Shown: positions 1 to 18,064, numbered from the stretch's first letter. The stretch is 64,000 nt of DNA from Alkalihalobacillus sp. FSL W8-0930 (GCA_037965595.1 CP150183.1:124001-188000); one strand, 5' to 3'. Notes: a model not told the origin generated them from the letters alone. Numbers and translations: made by a program.

Positions 1-934
<934 letters not shown>

Positions 935-1170
935 GGGAGTTTTACTTCTAGTCGATCACACAGTTTATCTGATGTGAATACGCTTTGGCTTTTGTTCGGT
1001 TTTGAATGAACTTATTCATTCAAACGAAGACCGACTTTCTGTCGGCATGGTTCTTTGAAAACTAAATCGTGCAATGCAAAACACACACAACGCAATCATC
1101 GTTAGATGAAAGCGAGTCTATATACACCATACTTGATGAATGACATCTTGCGATGTTCTGAAATTAACTT

Positions 1171-4103
<2,933 letters not shown>

Positions 4104-4198
4104 ATTTGGTGTATGACTGTGTGAGCACGATTTAGTTTTGAAGGAATCATATTCTTTCAAGTAGACAACAAACACGTAAGTGGTTGGCAGTCTAATAG

Positions 4199-4314
4199 TC
4201 CGGTGGCAATAGCGAAGAGGTCACACCCGTTCCCATGCCGAACACGGCCGTTAAGCTCTTCTGCGTCAATGGTAGTTGGGGGCTTCCCCCTGCGAGAGTA
4301 GAACGTTGCCGGGC
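4199..4314 (+). rRNA. rrf: 5S ribosomal RNA, first copy
   Basis: 116-base 5S gene with the conserved block AGAGGTCACACCCGTTCCCA; the ends TCCGGTGGCAA and TTGCCGGGC pair to form helix I. The spacer from 23S (4104-4198) contains a hairpin TTGAAGGAAT...ATTCTTTCAA whose loop differs from the second copy. It is followed after 15 bases by the tRNA cluster with no terminator between. Confidence 0.95.
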
Positions 4315-4329
4315 TGTAATTTTAATAGT

Positions 4330-4405
4330 GGAGGATTAGCTCAGCTGGGAGAGCATCTGCCTTACAAGCAGAGGGTCGGCGGTTCGAGCCCGTCATCCTC
4401 CACCA
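4330..4405 (+). tRNA. trnVal: tRNA-Val (TAC)
   Basis: 76-base cloverleaf; acceptor GGAGGAT pairs with ATCCTCC, anticodon loop CTTACAA gives TAC, T-arm GGTTCGAGCC. CCA is encoded. First of nine tRNAs in the same order as B. subtilis trnJ. Confidence 0.97.
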
Positions 4406-4409
4406 TTGA

Positions 4410-4482
<73 letters not shown>

Positions 4483-4508
4483 CTGTTTTAATTACATGTT
4501 ATATATAT

Positions 4509-4581
4509 GAGCCATTAGCTCAGTTGGTAGAGCATCTGACTTTTAATCAGAGGGTCGAAGGTTCGAATCCTTCATGGCTCA
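4509..4581 (+). tRNA. trnLys: tRNA-Lys (TTT)
   Basis: 73-base cloverleaf; acceptor GAGCCAT/ATGGCTC, anticodon loop CTTTTAA gives TTT, discriminator A, no encoded CCA. Confidence 0.97.
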
Positions 4582-4597
4582 CTTCTTAATTTTATAT

Positions 4598-4679
4598 GCG
4601 GGTGTGGCGGAATTGGCAGACGCGCTAGATTTAGGATCTAGTGTCTTATGACGTGGGGGTTCAAGTCCCTTCACCCGCA
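4598..4679 (+). tRNA. trnLeu: tRNA-Leu (TAG)
   Basis: 82-base class II tRNA with a long variable arm; acceptor GCGGGTG/CACCCGC, anticodon loop TTTAGGA gives TAG, discriminator A as expected for leucine; no encoded CCA. Confidence 0.96.
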
Positions 4680-4690
4680 TCAATTAAGCT

Positions 4691-4765
4691 GCGGAAGTAG
4701 TTCAGTGGTAGAACACCACCTTGCCAAGGTGGGGGTCGCGAGTTCGAATCTCGTCTTCCGCTCCA
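4691..4765 (+). tRNA. trnGly: tRNA-Gly (GCC)
   Basis: 75-base cloverleaf; acceptor GCGGAAG/CTTCCGC, anticodon loop TTGCCAA gives GCC, discriminator T, CCA encoded. Confidence 0.97.
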
Positions 4766-4796
4766 TAATTTGTTTTAGTGTGTCCGTACCTCTCGT

Positions 4797-4885
4797 GCCG
4801 GGGTGGTGGAATTGGCAGACACACAGGACTTAAAATCCTGCGGTAAGTGATTACCGTGCCGGTTCAAGTCCGGCCCTCGGCACCA
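4797..4885 (+). tRNA. trnLeu: tRNA-Leu (TAA)
   Basis: 89-base class II tRNA; anticodon loop CTTAAAA gives TAA, long variable arm GGTAAGTGATTACC, CCA encoded. Second leucine isoacceptor of the cluster. Confidence 0.96.
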
Positions 4886-4896
4886 TAATATTATAT

Positions 4897-4973
4897 GCGC
4901 CCGTAGCTCAACTGGATAGAGTACTTGACTACGAATCAAGCGGTTAGAGGTTCGAATCCTCTCGGGCGCGCCA
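4897..4973 (+). tRNA. trnArg: tRNA-Arg (ACG)
   Basis: 77-base cloverleaf; acceptor GCGCCCG/CGGGCGC, anticodon loop CTACGAA gives ACG (A34 normally deaminated to inosine by TadA), CCA encoded. Confidence 0.96.
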
Positions 4974-4981
4974 TTATAGAT

Positions 4982-5058
4982 CGGGAAGTAGCTCAGCTTG
5001 GTAGAGCACTTGGTTTGGGACCAAGGGGTCGCAGGTTCAAATCCTGTCTTCCCGACCA
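4982..5058 (+). tRNA. trnPro: tRNA-Pro (TGG)
   Basis: 77-base cloverleaf; acceptor CGGGAAG/CTTCCCG with the C1-G72 pair, anticodon loop TTTGGGA gives TGG, CCA encoded. Confidence 0.96.
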
Positions 5059-5070
5059 TCTTATTCTTTT

Positions 5071-5146
5071 GGGGCCTTAGCTCAGCTGGGAGAGCGCCTG
5101 CCTTGCACGCAGGAGGTCAGCGGTTCGATCCCGCTAGGCTCCACCA
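5071..5146 (+). tRNA. trnAla: tRNA-Ala (TGC)
   Basis: 76-base cloverleaf; acceptor begins GGGGCCT with the G3-T70 wobble that identifies alanine tRNA, anticodon loop CTTGCAC gives TGC, CCA encoded. Last tRNA; the next promoter begins 20 bases later. Confidence 0.96.
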
Positions 5147-5166
5147 ATATTTTTTAAAAAAAGTAT

Positions 5167-5195
5167 TTGACAAACATTTAGCGGTTTGTTAAGAT
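5167..5195 (+). promoter_or_regulatory. rRNA operon promoter (SigA type)
   Basis: TTGACA at 5167-5172, 17-base spacer, TAAGAT at 5190-5195. The expected start falls near G5202, which fits the GTP-initiating rRNA promoters of Bacillus. Only one promoter was seen here, not a tandem pair. The leader to the 16S gene (5203-5366) contains GTTCTTTGAAAACTGAAC at 5225-5242, a motif shared with the 16S-23S spacer. Confidence 0.85.
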
Positions 5196-5366
5196 ATGAA
5201 AGTCGCCAAATGAGCGGCAAACAAGTTCTTTGAAAACTGAACAAAAGCCAAGCGTACGAAGAGATACAAGATATCTCATAAGTATTAAAAAGTCGTAGCG
5301 TAAGCTACGCAATTGGAAAGTTGATGGTAACATCAACGCCAGCAGTTGAGCAATCAACTCACCACT

Positions 5367-6921
<1,555 letters not shown>

Positions 6922-7157
6922 GGGAGTTTTACTTCTAGTCGATCACACAGTTTATCTGATGTGAATACGCTTTGGCTTTTGTTCGGTTTTGAATGAACTT
7001 ATTCATTCAAACGAAGACCGACTTTCTGTCGGCATGGTTCTTTGAAAACTAAATCGTGCAATGCAAAACACACACAACGCAATCATCGTTAGATGAAAGC
7101 GAGTCTATATACACCATACTTGATGAATGACATCTTGCGATGTTCTGAAATTAACTT

Positions 7158-10090
<2,933 letters not shown>

Positions 10091-10185
10091 ATTTGGTGTA
10101 TGACTGTGTGAGCACGATTTAGTTTTGAAGGAATCCTTTTCTTTCAAGTAGACAACAAACACGTAAGTGGTTGGCAGTCTAATAG

Positions 10186-10301
10186 TCCGGTGGCAATAGC
10201 GAAGAGGTCACACCCGTTCCCATGCCGAACACGGCCGTTAAGCTCTTCTGCGTCAATGGTAGTTGGGGGCTTCCCCCTGCGAGAGTAGAACGTTGCCGGG
10301 C
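10186..10301 (+). rRNA. rrf: 5S ribosomal RNA, second copy
   Basis: 116 bases, identical to the first 5S copy. Last gene of the operon; followed 9 bases later by an intrinsic terminator, unlike the first copy. Confidence 0.95.
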
Positions 10302-10310
10302 ACTGATTAA

Positions 10311-10343
10311 AAACCTTTCATCTTTTGATGAGAGGTTTTTTTG
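10311..10343 (+). terminator. Intrinsic terminator of the second rrn operon
   Basis: Twelve-base stem AAACCTTTCATC / GATGAGAGGTTT with a TTTT loop and a run of T after it. Confidence 0.9.
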
Positions 10344-10720
10344 TGGTTTTAATTGAAGATAAAAGAGAAGAAAAATAGCCAAAGAACCAAGAGGAAAAGA
10401 AGAGGCACCAAGAACTCTAGCCATATACTAAGGAAAATGAAGACAAAATCAAGCCCCGAGCACATTCAATCAAGAATGCCCCCCCGATACCAAGAGCCAA
10501 GCCAACTTCAGCAAGAAGGAAGCTTCTTGTGCCAAGAACCACTCCATTATAATAAGAAGAACAGGGCCAGATCCAAGAAAAATGAACTACTTATTAAGAA
10601 CAACACATACCCAAACACACGCGCAAGAACTCTACAGCCCTTTCTAATAACTTCTCTCTTCCAAGTCTAGATCATTCGAATCTGGCTACACTAATCAATA
10701 GACATACATAGCTCAGCATA
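10344..10720 (+). other. Non-coding, T-poor, A/C-rich spacer with repeated CCAAGA
   Basis: No credible gene. The + strand is rich in A and C and poor in T; CCAAGA occurs at 10387, 10408, 10490, 10532 and 10573. A TTG-initiated 105-codon frame (10353-10670) has no ribosome binding site and a low-complexity Lys/Arg/Ser/Asn-rich product, so it is not called. Nothing else recognisable. Confidence 0.5.
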
Positions 10721-10724
10721 GAAT

Positions 10725-10753
10725 TTGAACTTTTTACCCAAACTGTTTATAAT
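10725..10753 (+). promoter_or_regulatory. SigA promoter of the ctsR operon
   Basis: TTGAAC at 10725-10730, 17-base spacer, TATAAT at 10748-10753; start expected near 10760, exactly where the CtsR operator begins, so bound repressor would block initiation. Confidence 0.85.
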
Positions 10754-10759
10754 AAAGTT

Positions 10760-10783
10760 AGTCAAATATAGTCAAAGTCAAAA
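10760..10783 (+). promoter_or_regulatory. CtsR operator
   Basis: Heptad direct repeat AGTCAAA-TAT-AGTCAAA at 10760-10776, a perfect match to the known CtsR box (A/G)GTCAAA-NAN-(A/G)GTCAAA. A third related heptad, GTCAAAA, abuts it at 10777-10783. Predicts autorepression of the ctsR-mcsA-mcsB-clpC operon, relieved by heat. Confidence 0.92.
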
Positions 10784-10833
10784 TTCGATAATTATTGTAC
10801 ACATAAAATGTAATAGAAGAGGGGAGGTATAAC

Positions 10834-11295
10834 GTGCGGAACATTTCTGATTTCATTGAGGAATACCTTAAGAGTACGCTACTAAATAGTGGGAAAGAAT
10901 TAGTAGAGATTAAAAGAAGTGAACTCGCTAAACGATTTGAATGTGTCCCTTCTCAAATTAATTATGTCATTAGTACTCGTTTTACGTTAGAAAAAGGGTA
11001 TATTGTTGAAAGTAAGAGAGGCGGAGGCGGATATATTCGGATTATAAAAGTCGAGACACATGAAAAGTCTGATTTATATGATCAGCTGCTGCACTTAATT
11101 GGACCAGTCATAGACCAGCAAACGGCAGAGAATATCGTTTTAAGACTTTATGAAGAAAAAGCCATTGCTAAACGCGAAGCTAATCTTATGATGAGTGTGC
11201 TGGATCGTTCGGTTTTAAAGGTTGAATTACCCTATCGAGATCAGTTACGCTCAAATATTTTAAAAGCAATGATTAATACTTTAAAATATAAATAA
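10834..11295 (+). CDS. ctsR: Transcriptional repressor CtsR
   Basis: Repressor of class III heat-shock genes (clp genes), 153 aa, the usual family length. The N-terminal winged helix-turn-helix domain contains the glycine-rich wing RGGGGYIRI (about residues 60-68), known in the family as the thermosensing loop; the C-terminal part is the dimerisation/McsB-interaction domain. GTG start chosen because GGGGAGG lies 7 bases upstream. First gene of a four-gene operon and, from the operator just upstream, autoregulated. Confidence 0.97.
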   Translation: MRNISDFIEEYLKSTLLNSGKELVEIKRSELAKRFECVPSQINYVISTRFTLEKGYIVESKRGGGGYIRIIKVETHEKSDLYDQLLHLIGPVIDQQTAENIVLRLYEEKAIAKREANLMMSVLDRSVLKVELPYRDQLRSNILKAMINTLKYK

Positions 11296-11324
11296 GCAGG
11301 ATGAAAACGAGGTGAATAGTTAAC

Positions 11325-11858
11325 ATGAAATGCCAAGAGTGTCAGGAAAGACAGGCAACTCTCCATTTTACTAAAATCATCAACGGAGAAAAAATGGAAA
11401 TTCATCTTTGTGAAACGTGCGCAAAAGAGAAGGGTGAACATGTACCCGGCACAAATACGTTCTCCATTCATCAGTTGTTATCGGGTTTATTGCACTTTGA
11501 GCATCCTTCAATACAGGAAAATGAGCAAAAGTCTTCACCTAAAGAATTGACGTGTGAAAATTGCCACATGACTTATAGTCAATTTGTTGAAATAGGAAGG
11601 TTTGGATGTGCAAACTGCTATAAAACATTTGATGAAAAGCTTGATCCTGTCCTACGTCGAGTTCATAGCGGAAACGTAAGGCATCATGGTAAAATTCCTA
11701 AACGAATTGGTGGAGGAATTAAACGTCAAAAAGAAATCAATGCTCTTAAGCTCAAAATAAAAGAGTACATCGAAAGCGAAGAATTTGAAAAAGCGGCTGA
11801 AGTCAGAGATCATATCCGTTTATTAGAACAAAAAAATAGAGAGTCTGAGGAGGGATAA
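11325..11858 (+). CDS. mcsA: McsA, zinc-finger activator of the McsB arginine kinase
   Basis: 177 aa. Four CxxC pairs are visible: CQEC and CETC in the first 35 residues, CENC and CANC near residues 75-102, fitting two zinc sites. The C-terminal segment EYIESEEFEKAAEVRDHI is a UvrB/UvrC (UVR) motif. In Bacillus McsA activates McsB and binds metal, linking CtsR control to heat and heavy-metal stress. ATG start with GAGGTG upstream; its stop is one base before mcsB. Confidence 0.96.
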   Translation: MKCQECQERQATLHFTKIINGEKMEIHLCETCAKEKGEHVPGTNTFSIHQLLSGLLHFEHPSIQENEQKSSPKELTCENCHMTYSQFVEIGRFGCANCYKTFDEKLDPVLRRVHSGNVRHHGKIPKRIGGGIKRQKEINALKLKIKEYIESEEFEKAAEVRDHIRLLEQKNRESEEG

Positions 11859-11859
11859 G

Positions 11860-12933
11860 ATGTCGCTTGAGCGTTTTATAAAAGATGCGATTAGTCCTTG
11901 GATGAAAGAGACAGGAACGGATGTAGATATCGTGCTAAGCAGTAGAATACGTCTAGCGCGAAATCTTAAAGAGTATCCATTTCCTATTATCTCCTCACTT
12001 GATCAATCAAAAGAAGTAGCTGATTTCACAGTTGAAGCACTAACGTCAGCTCCAACTGAACAAACTGGGGAATTAGATACTTTATACATGGAAGAAATGA
12101 AGTCAAATGAAAAACGTGTACTGGTAGAAAAGCATCTTATCAGCCCACACTTAGCGGAACAGTCAAAGCACGGGGCGGTTCTACTAAATAAAGATGAGTC
12201 CTTAAGTATTATGATTAATGAAGAGGATCACCTACGGATACAATGCTTGTTCTCTGGCTCTCAACTTGAAAAAGGGTTAGAGATTGCGCAGTCTGTGGAT
12301 GATTGGGTTGAGGGACATCTAACCTATGCATATGATGAAAAGCGTGGGTATTTAACAAGTTGTCCAACAAATGTAGGTACCGGGATGCGGGCATCTGTCA
12401 TGATGCACTTACCGGCTCTAGCAATGACACAGCAAATTAACCGAATTTTACCCGCAATTAATCAATTGGGATTAGTTGTTAGAGGAATTTACGGTGAGGG
12501 TAGCGAAGCATTAGGTAACCTCTTTCAAATCTCCAACCAAATAACACTTGGTAAGTCGGAGCAGGATATTGTAGATGATCTACACGGGGTTGTTACACAA
12601 TTGATTCAAAGAGAGCGGAATGCACGGCAGATGCTCATGCAGAACTCACGATTAAAACTCGAGGATCGAGTCTATCGCTCCTATGGCATTCTATCTCAAA
12701 GTCGAATCATTGAATCAAAAGAAGCTACACGCAGATTATCGGATGTTAGGCTCGGCATTGATTTAGGATTGATTGAGGGATTATCAGGGAACATACTTAA
12801 TGAGCTAATGATTTTAACTCAGGTTGGGTTTCTGCAACAATTTGCAGGGGACATCTTAACGGCCGATCAGCGAGATGAACGACGAGCCGCTTTGATACGA
12901 GAGAGACTTCAATTAAAGGAACAAGAACAGTGA
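11860..12933 (+). CDS. mcsB: Protein-arginine kinase McsB
   Basis: 357 aa, phosphagen-kinase fold. Conserved features include SSRIRLARNL (about residues 27-36, nucleotide-binding arginines), SCPTNVGTGMRAS (about 167-179) and the downstream RGIYGEGSEA loop. Phosphorylates arginines on proteins, inactivating CtsR and marking clients for ClpCP degradation. Starts one base after mcsA with GAGGAGGG as its binding site, so translation is probably coupled. Confidence 0.97.
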   Translation: MSLERFIKDAISPWMKETGTDVDIVLSSRIRLARNLKEYPFPIISSLDQSKEVADFTVEALTSAPTEQTGELDTLYMEEMKSNEKRVLVEKHLISPHLAEQSKHGAVLLNKDESLSIMINEEDHLRIQCLFSGSQLEKGLEIAQSVDDWVEGHLTYAYDEKRGYLTSCPTNVGTGMRASVMMHLPALAMTQQINRILPAINQLGLVVRGIYGEGSEALGNLFQISNQITLGKSEQDIVDDLHGVVTQLIQRERNARQMLMQNSRLKLEDRVYRSYGILSQSRIIESKEATRRLSDVRLGIDLGLIEGLSGNILNELMILTQVGFLQQFAGDILTADQRDERRAALIRERLQLKEQEQ

Positions 12934-12959
12934 ACTGATTATAACGGAGGTGGCCATGT

Positions 12960-15413
12960 ATGATGTTTGGTCGATTTACAGAGAGAGCTCAAAAGGTATT
13001 GGCACTAGCACAAGAGGAAGCGATCCGTTTAGGCCACAATAATATAGGAACGGAACATATCCTTCTTGGTTTGATTCGTGAAGGAGAAGGAATTGCTGCA
13101 AAAGCTCTTCAGGCATTAGGACTTGGACCAGAGAAGCTGCAAAAAGAAGTGGAAACACTTATTGGTAAAGGACAGGAAGGCTCTAAAACGAAGCACTACA
13201 CACCAAGAGCAAAGAAAGTAATAGAGCTTTCAATGGATGAAGCTCGTAAGCTGGGTCATTCATACGTTGGGACGGAGCACATTCTACTTGGTTTAATTCG
13301 CGAAGGCGAAGGAGTTGCAGCTCGTGTCCTTAATAACCTAGGTGTGAGCTTAAATAAAGCTCGTCAGCAAGTACTTCAATTGCTTGGTAGTAATGAGGGT
13401 GGTAGCTCACAGCAACAGGGTGGAGCTGTATCCAATGCAAATACACCAACACTCGATAGTTTAGCGCGTGATTTAACAGCCATCGCACGTGAAGAGTCAC
13501 TTGATCCGGTTATTGGCCGAAGCAAAGAAATTGAGCGCGTAATCCAGGTCTTAAGCAGAAGAACGAAGAACAATCCTGTCTTAATCGGGGAGCCTGGTGT
13601 TGGTAAAACGGCAATCGCTGAAGGGTTAGCTCAAGCCATTATCGCAAATGAAGTGCCTGAGACGCTACGTAATAAACGCGTCATGACACTTGATATGGGA
13701 ACGGTGGTTGCAGGAACTAAATACCGTGGTGAGTTTGAAGATCGCCTGAAGAAAGTGATGGACGAAATTCGCCAGGCAGGAAACGTCATTCTGTTTATTG
13801 ATGAGCTTCATACCTTAATTGGTGCTGGTGGAGCAGAAGGTGCCATAGATGCTTCAAACATCCTTAAACCATCTCTTGCTCGTGGAGAGCTTCAGTGCAT
13901 TGGGGCTACAACCATTGACGAGTATCGTAAGTACATTGAAAAGGATGCAGCGCTTGAGCGTCGTTTCCAGCCAATCCAAGTCAATGAGCCTACACTAGAT
14001 GAATCCATTCAAATCTTAAAAGGTTTACGTGATCGCTATGAGGCGCATCACCGTGTGACGATTACGGATACGGCAATTGAAGAAGCGGTGAAGCTATCAG
14101 ATCGCTATATTCCAGATCGTTTCTTACCAGATAAAGCGATTGACTTAATTGATGAGGCAGCTTCTAAAGTACGCCTACGTTCTTACACGGCACCACCAGA
14201 TTTAAAAGAGCTTGAGCAGAAGTTAGAAGAAACGCGCAAAGAAAAGGACGCATCTGTTCAAAGTCAAGAATTTGAAAAAGCTGCTTCCCTGCGTGATACT
14301 GAGCAACGTCTGCGTGAACAGCTTGATGAAATGAAAAACAACTGGAAGAAGAAGCAAGGCCAAGAAAACACCGAAGTCGCTGTTGAGGATATTGCTCAGG
14401 TTGTAGCAAGCTGGACTGGAATCCCAGTTGCCAAACTTGCAGAGGAAGAGACAGAACGTCTATTAAAAATGGAGGAAATTCTACACCAGCGTGTAGTTGG
14501 TCAGGAAGAAGCCGTCCTATCAATCTCTAAAGCTGTTCGTCGTGCAAGAGCCGGACTTAAGGATCCAAAGCGTCCAATTGGTTCATTTATTTTCCTTGGA
14601 CCTACTGGTGTAGGTAAAACCGAGCTTGCTCGTGCTGTAGCTGAAACGCTATTCGGAGATGAGGATTCTGTCATCCGCATCGATATGTCTGAGTACATGG
14701 AGAAACATTCAACAAGTCGTCTAGTTGGTTCTCCTCCTGGTTATGTTGGACATGAAGAAGGCGGCCAATTAACGGAGAAGATCCGTCGCAAGCCTTATTC
14801 TGTTATTCTTCTAGATGAGATTGAGAAGGCTCATCCAGATGTATTTAATATCTTGTTACAAGTACTTGAAGATGGTCGTTTAACAGATTCAAAAGGTCGT
14901 ACGGTAGACTTCCGTAATACGGCCGTGATCATGACTTCAAACGTTGGAGCAAGTGCATTAAAAGGAAACAAATATCTTGGCTTCACGACAGAAACAGAAG
15001 GTCGCGAATACAAAGATATGAAAGACCGTGTGATGGGCGAGCTTAAGAAAAGCTTTAGGCCTGAATTCATTAACCGAATTGATGAAATCATTGTCTTCCA
15101 TGCACTTGAGAAGAAGCATATTCGTGAAATTATCACGTTAATGGCTGATCAGCTTAAGACACGTCTAAAAGAGCAAGGAATTGACTTTGAATTAACAGAG
15201 GAAGCCAAAGATAAGATCACTGATCTTGGGTATGATCCTGAATACGGTGCAAGACCATTACGTCGCGCTCTGCAAAAGCAAGTAGAGGATCGTTTGTCTG
15301 AGGAATTACTAAAAGGCACGATTGCTAAAGGGCAAAAAGCAGTCATTGGCGTAAAAGATAACGAGCTCTTTGTTGAAACGGTTGAAACAAAAGAAGAAAC
15401 GAGCAACGTGTAA
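12960..15413 (+). CDS. clpC: ATP-dependent Clp protease ATPase subunit ClpC
   Basis: 817 aa Hsp100 unfoldase. Two N-terminal Clp repeats (residues ~1-145; each with a [15 protein letters not shown] copy), first AAA+ domain with Walker A GEPGVGKT (~210), a UVR-containing middle domain [10 protein letters not shown] (~435), second AAA+ domain with GPTGVGKT (~546) and a C-terminal D2-small domain. Works with ClpP and adaptors McsB/MecA. Start MMFGRF matches the family; GGAGGTGG lies just upstream. Last gene before a strong terminator. Confidence 0.98.
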   Translation: MMFGRFTERAQKVLALAQEEAIRLGHNNIGTEHILLGLIREGEGIAAKALQALGLGPEKLQKEVETLIGKGQEGSKTKHYTPRAKKVIELSMDEARKLGHSYVGTEHILLGLIREGEGVAARVLNNLGVSLNKARQQVLQLLGSNEGGSSQQQGGAVSNANTPTLDSLARDLTAIAREESLDPVIGRSKEIERVIQVLSRRTKNNPVLIGEPGVGKTAIAEGLAQAIIANEVPETLRNKRVMTLDMGTVVAGTKYRGEFEDRLKKVMDEIRQAGNVILFIDELHTLIGAGGAEGAIDASNILKPSLARGELQCIGATTIDEYRKYIEKDAALERRFQPIQVNEPTLDESIQILKGLRDRYEAHHRVTITDTAIEEAVKLSDRYIPDRFLPDKAIDLIDEAASKVRLRSYTAPPDLKELEQKLEETRKEKDASVQSQEFEKAASLRDTEQRLREQLDEMKNNWKKKQGQENTEVAVEDIAQVVASWTGIPVAKLAEEETERLLKMEEILHQRVVGQEEAVLSISKAVRRARAGLKDPKRPIGSFIFLGPTGVGKTELARAVAETLFGDEDSVIRIDMSEYMEKHSTSRLVGSPPGYVGHEEGGQLTEKIRRKPYSVILLDEIEKAHPDVFNILLQVLEDGRLTDSKGRTVDFRNTAVIMTSNVGASALKGNKYLGFTTETEGREYKDMKDRVMGELKKSFRPEFINRIDEIIVFHALEKKHIREIITLMADQLKTRLKEQGIDFELTEEAKDKITDLGYDPEYGARPLRRALQKQVEDRLSEELLKGTIAKGQKAVIGVKDNELFVETVETKEETSNV

Positions 15414-15444
15414 GCTCATACGTTAGCTTGCGTTGTTTAACAAC

Positions 15445-15481
15445 AGACCGGGAGTATGAATGGCTCCCGGTCTTTATTTTT
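15445..15481 (+). terminator. Terminator after clpC
   Basis: AGACCGGGAG / CTCCCGGTCT ten-base stem with a 9-base loop, followed by TTATTTTT. Separates the clpC operon from radA. Confidence 0.9.
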
Positions 15482-15507
15482 AAAAGTTTGTCTTTGGAGG
15501 AAAATGC

Positions 15508-16881
15508 ATGGCCAAGAAGAAAACAAAGTTTGTCTGTCAGGATTGCGGGTACGAGTCGGCAAAGTGGATGGGGAAATGTCCAGGCTGTCAGGAATGGAAC
15601 ACGATGGTGGAGGAAATGGAAGCTGTGACAAAGCAATCGAGTCGAAGCTATGTGACCTCATCAACTACTACAACTAAACCACAGCCACTTTCTCAGGTTG
15701 TTGGAGATCGTGAACCGCGGATTGATACAACCATTCAAGAACTCAATCGTGTACTCGGTGGAGGTATTGTTCCAGGATCACTGGTTTTAGTTGGCGGAGA
15801 TCCGGGGATAGGGAAGTCAACACTACTTCTTCAGTTATCGGCAAAGCTAGCCGAAAAAAAAGAGAAGGTGTTATACATTTCTGGTGAAGAATCAGTTAAA
15901 CAAACTAAGCTACGTGCGGACCGTCTAGGGATGATTGCACCTGAGTTATTTGTTTTAGCTGAAACAGATCTTCAATTCATACAGCATGCGATTGAAGAGG
16001 TTGAACCATCTCTCGTTATCATTGACTCCATTCAAACGGTGTATCAGGATGATATTACGTCAGCACCCGGAAGCGTGGCTCAAGTTCGTGAGTGTACAGC
16101 AGCCTTTATGAAAATAGCTAAAACAAAAGGAATAGCCATCTTTATCGTAGGTCATGTTACGAAGCAAGGGTCGATTGCCGGTCCAAAGCTACTTGAACAT
16201 ATGGTTGATTCGGTTCTCTACTTTGAAGGAGAGCGACATCATACGTATCGAATTCTCCGGGCAGTTAAAAACCGTTTTGGCTCAACCAATGAGATGGGTA
16301 TTTTTGAAATGAAAGAAGCCGGCCTAGAGGAAGTGTTAAATCCTTCAGAGATCTTTTTGGAAGAGCGATCACAGGGTGCTGCGGGATCGGTTGTTGTTGC
16401 CTCGATGGAAGGAACGAGACCGGTACTTGTAGAATTACAGGCTCTCATTTCACCAGCAGGTTACGGGAACCCTAGACGCATGGCAACAGGGATTGACCAC
16501 AACCGAGTGTCACTTTTAATGGCGGTACTTGAGAAGCGTGTAGGGCTCCTATTGCAAACGCAGGATGCGTATCTAAAAGTAGCGGGTGGTGTGAAACTTG
16601 ATGAGCCAGCTATTGATTTGGCCATTGCTTTAAGTATAGCATCAAGCTTTAAGGACCAGCCAACTCAATCAATGGATGCGGCTATTGGAGAGGTAGGACT
16701 GACAGGAGAGATTAGGCGCGTCTCAAGGATCGACCAACGTGTAAACGAAGCCGCTAAGCTTGGGTTTAAACGAGTGATTATACCAGAGAAAAACCTTGGT
16801 GGATGGACAGTTCCACCAGGCATTGAAGTAGTTGGCGTCCCTACATTGGAGCGAGCCATTGAAGTTGTTCTTGGGAGGTAG
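15508..16881 (+). CDS. radA: DNA repair protein RadA (Sms)
   Basis: 457 aa. N-terminal C4 zinc finger CQDCG...CPGC (residues 9-28), RecA-like ATPase with Walker A GDPGIGKS (~93-100), the family motif KNRFG (~253) and a C-terminal Lon-protease-like domain lacking proteolytic activity. Branch-migration helicase-like factor in recombinational repair and transformation. AAAATGC-proximal start with TTGGAGGAAA upstream. Followed 5 bases later by disA, as in other Bacillaceae. Confidence 0.97.
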   Translation: MAKKKTKFVCQDCGYESAKWMGKCPGCQEWNTMVEEMEAVTKQSSRSYVTSSTTTTKPQPLSQVVGDREPRIDTTIQELNRVLGGGIVPGSLVLVGGDPGIGKSTLLLQLSAKLAEKKEKVLYISGEESVKQTKLRADRLGMIAPELFVLAETDLQFIQHAIEEVEPSLVIIDSIQTVYQDDITSAPGSVAQVRECTAAFMKIAKTKGIAIFIVGHVTKQGSIAGPKLLEHMVDSVLYFEGERHHTYRILRAVKNRFGSTNEMGIFEMKEAGLEEVLNPSEIFLEERSQGAAGSVVVASMEGTRPVLVELQALISPAGYGNPRRMATGIDHNRVSLLMAVLEKRVGLLLQTQDAYLKVAGGVKLDEPAIDLAIALSIASSFKDQPTQSMDAAIGEVGLTGEIRRVSRIDQRVNEAAKLGFKRVIIPEKNLGGWTVPPGIEVVGVPTLERAIEVVLGR

Positions 16882-16886
16882 TAAAA

Positions 16887-17960
16887 ATGGATGAACAAAA
16901 CAAAAATGAATTTATTCAAAACCTTTTAAAGTTAGTCGCACCAGGTACGCCTCTTCGCGCTGGAATTGATAATGTTCTGCGTGCGAATACGGGTGGACTA
17001 ATCGTGCTCGGTCACACGGACGAGATGAAACAAATAGTTGATGGAGGCTTTCATATCAATTGCCCATTCTCGCCTGCTTATCTATATGAATTGGCGAAAA
17101 TGGATGGGGCCATTATTTTAAGTGATGATGGAAAAAAGATTTTATATGCCAATACGCAGCTTGTTCCGAACAATGGCATTACCTCAAATGAAACAGGAAT
17201 CCGTCACCGGACAGCTGAGCGTGTAGCGAAGCAAACAAACCAGCTAACAATCTCTATTTCGCAACGTCGGAATGTCATCACGCTGTATCAAGGGGAGTTT
17301 CGCTATTCCTTAAAAGATATTGGCGTAATCTTAACCAAAGCGAATCAAGCCATTCAGACGCTTGAAAAGTATAAGTCCGTGCTGGAGCAATCCATTACAA
17401 ACCTTGGAGCGCTTGAATTTGAAGAGCTAGTCACGTTGTCCGAGATTACACAAGTGATCCACCGCGTACAAATGGTTCTTAGAATTAAGAGAGAAATCCT
17501 AAACTACATCAACGAGCTTGGAGATGAAGGTCGCTTAATTACGATGCAGTTAAAAGAGCTTGTCTCTGATACGGAAAAAGAAGCGATGTTTCTGTTAAAG
17601 GATTACGTAAAAGACAGCAAGCAGGATGTGTCTAAAACACTTAAAGAGCTGACGGATCTTCAAACAGAGGATCTACTGGACGAACCGGCCATTATCAAAG
17701 CGTTAGGCTACCCTAAAAACGTCAACCTGGGTGAATTTGTTGTCTCACCAAGAGGGTATCGTATGCTACATCGAATTCCGAGACTTCCTTCACAAATCAT
17801 TGAAAATCTTATTAATGAATATGAGAGCCTTTCAAACATTGTTTCTGCTGATACAAATAAGCTTGATGAAGTGGATGGTATTGGTGAAGCAAGAGCGCGA
17901 ATGATTAAGAATGGATTAAATCGAATACAAGAGCAGTTGTTTATCGACCGTCACATTTAG
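16887..17960 (+). CDS. disA: DNA integrity scanning protein DisA, diadenylate cyclase
   Basis: 357 aa. The DAC domain carries the catalytic MDGAI (~73) and [10 protein letters not shown] (~106-115) motifs that condense two ATP into c-di-AMP; a long helical linker follows, and a C-terminal helix-hairpin-helix DNA-binding domain includes VDGIGEARA. Scans DNA for branched intermediates and stops c-di-AMP synthesis on damage. Forms a pair with radA, whose product is known to restrain DisA activity. Confidence 0.97.
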   Translation: MDEQNKNEFIQNLLKLVAPGTPLRAGIDNVLRANTGGLIVLGHTDEMKQIVDGGFHINCPFSPAYLYELAKMDGAIILSDDGKKILYANTQLVPNNGITSNETGIRHRTAERVAKQTNQLTISISQRRNVITLYQGEFRYSLKDIGVILTKANQAIQTLEKYKSVLEQSITNLGALEFEELVTLSEITQVIHRVQMVLRIKREILNYINELGDEGRLITMQLKELVSDTEKEAMFLLKDYVKDSKQDVSKTLKELTDLQTEDLLDEPAIIKALGYPKNVNLGEFVVSPRGYRMLHRIPRLPSQIIENLINEYESLSNIVSADTNKLDEVDGIGEARARMIKNGLNRIQEQLFIDRHI

Positions 17961-18064
17961 TACAAAAGCTTATGTTGTTTTATGGATGACTTGTGTAAAA
18001 TTCCAGTTTACTAGGTTTTGATTCCTTATTCTTGTCTATAATAACTAGAAGGAGGTGGACCGTT

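Noticed and set aside
10179-10424. 81-codon frame on the minus strand
   Set aside because: Overlaps 5S rRNA and the terminator; no start signals.
10353-10670. 105-codon TTG-initiated frame after the rrn terminator
   Set aside because: No Shine-Dalgarno, low-complexity basic product explained by the T-poor composition.
18018-18042. TTGATT/TATAAT pair upstream of yacL
   Set aside because: Spacer of only 13 bases; TATAAT is present but no acceptable -35.
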